Part shown: piece after piece, positions 5,978 through 6,516 of the stretch
Layout: every line of letters starts with the position of its first letter
Numbering within the stretch: the stretch's first letter is position 1
Assembly (NCBI GenBank): GCA_014800105.1
Contig: JAAVGQ010000118.1
Span: 1-6,516 of the forward strand
Source: Bacteroidales bacterium
GTDB taxonomy: Bacteria; Bacteroidota; Bacteroidia; Bacteroidales; Muribaculaceae
DNA length: 6,516 nucleotides
Reading direction: 5' to 3'
Made by a program: the position numbers and the translations under genes
Notes under the pieces: generated by a model
The model's database searches: none
The model's input: only the letters and a program-made list of their open reading frames with translations
What the model was told of the DNA's origin: nothing

Positions 5978-6516
5978 ATGAAAGACATCGAATGTCCCAA
6001 TTGCCACACAACCTTTCAAGTAGATGAAAGTACTTACGAGAGTATTGTTGCTCAAGTTCGTAACAAGGTGTTTAATGAAGAGTTGGCTAACCGTATGCGT
6101 GAAGCTGACGAACAGTTCAAAGCCCGCGAGGAATCAATCCGTCTTAAGGCTGAGAAAGACTATGAACAACGCCTTGCAACTGCCGGGAATGAACAGAGTA
6201 AACTCTTGACTGAGATTACTCGCCTCGAAGGAATCATATCAGGTTACGAAGCCTCCAAGAAATCTGCACTTGCTGAACTTAAGGCTCAGAGCACAAAAGA
6301 GATGTTTGATGCCCTCGCTGCCAAGGACAAACGAATTGCCGAACTTGAGGCGGAGAATTCCAACAAGGATAGCCGGCACCGCATTCAGTTGCTTGAGCAG
6401 AAAAACTTGGGCGATGCTGAACTTCAAAGTAAAATACAGCTCATTACCGAACTGCAGGCTGAGATTCGTTCAAGCAAGCTTGCTGCCGCCAATCACGAGG
6501 CCGAACTCAAGGAACA
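5978..6516 (+). CDS. DUF2130 family coiled-coil protein, N-terminal part only
   Basis: The reading frame is open from the ATG at 5978 to the right edge (179 full codons). The product begins MKDIECPNCHTTFQVDES, with a CPNC pair at residues 6-9 that resembles half of a zinc ribbon, followed by the ESIVAQVRNKVFNEEL stretch (20-35). This N-terminus is typical of DUF2130 proteins (COG4487), which are usually a little over 400 residues. From about residue 25 to the edge the sequence is almost all charged helix with heptad-like leucines, including repeated AEL motifs near 98, 119, 150 and 174; this is a long coiled coil. The defining DUF2130 domain would lie in the C-terminal half, outside the window, so the family call rests on the N-terminus and coiled coil. 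No signal peptide is present, so a cytoplasmic location is expected. Function is unknown. It has its own promoter and is insulated by the terminator upstream. Confidence 0.75.
   Translation, partial: MKDIECPNCHTTFQVDESTYESIVAQVRNKVFNEELANRMREADEQFKAREESIRLKAEKDYEQRLATAGNEQSKLLTEITRLEGIISGYEASKKSALAELKAQSTKEMFDALAAKDKRIAELEAENSNKDSRHRIQLLEQKNLGDAELQSKIQLITELQAEIRSSKLAAANHEAELKE

Noticed and set aside
6024..6427. Small open frames on both strands within the DUF2130 gene
   Set aside because: The uninterrupted frame from 5978 has a promoter, a CPNC motif and coiled-coil character; the others are shadows favoured by its repetitive Glu/Lys/Ala codons.
6270..6516. Repeated GAACTT/GAACTC-type words, considered as a DNA repeat
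   Set aside because: They encode recurring Ala-Glu-Leu heptad positions of the coiled coil and are explained by protein repetition.
1..6516. CRISPR array, insertion sequence, tRNA, rRNA, phage or toxin-antitoxin module
   Set aside because: No regularly spaced repeats, terminal inverted repeats with a transposase, cloverleaf sequences or matching protein motifs were seen on either strand.

Overview
The window looks like ordinary chromosome from a member of the Bacteroidales (Bacteroidota), possibly a Muribaculaceae- or Bacteroides-like gut commensal. Three things point there. The promoters are of the Bacteroidota type (-33 TTTG/xTTG, a 19-20 bp spacer, then TAnnTTTG at -7). Start codons lack Shine-Dalgarno sequences. 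The gene content (DUF5686 outer-membrane protein, 67K-type SppA, short CYTH protein, RlmD with TRAM domain) is typical of the phylum. The genus is inference. No RNA gene, mobile element, CRISPR array or phage gene was seen.

Layout. On the minus strand, 304 to 1 is the 5' third or less of sppA (signal peptide peptidase), which runs off the left edge. Upstream of it on the same strand is a long gene (2961 to 472) for an 829-residue DUF5686 protein with a carboxypeptidase-regulatory-like N-terminal domain and a predicted outer-membrane barrel. Only 32 bp separates its ATG from the ATG of a divergent plus-strand CYTH-domain gene (2994-3464). Both promoters are packed into and around that gap. The CYTH gene converges on rlmD (4880 to 3471, minus strand), with 6 bp between their stop codons. 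A 260-bp divergent intergenic region with two palindromes separates rlmD from a secreted DUF1349 protein gene (5141-5794, plus). That gene ends in a strong intrinsic terminator (5837-5884). A DUF2130 coiled-coil protein gene (5978 onward, plus) runs off the right edge.

The genes do not form an evident pathway. Each appears to have its own promoter, and the set mixes envelope functions (SppA, DUF5686 protein, secreted DUF1349 protein), rRNA modification (RlmD), triphosphate chemistry (CYTH) and an uncharacterised coiled-coil protein. The most notable points are the compact divergent promoter pair at 2955-3001, which predicts almost leaderless mRNAs for two genes, and the unexplained palindromes between rlmD and the DUF1349 gene. 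I found no convincing evidence of a new multi-gene system.
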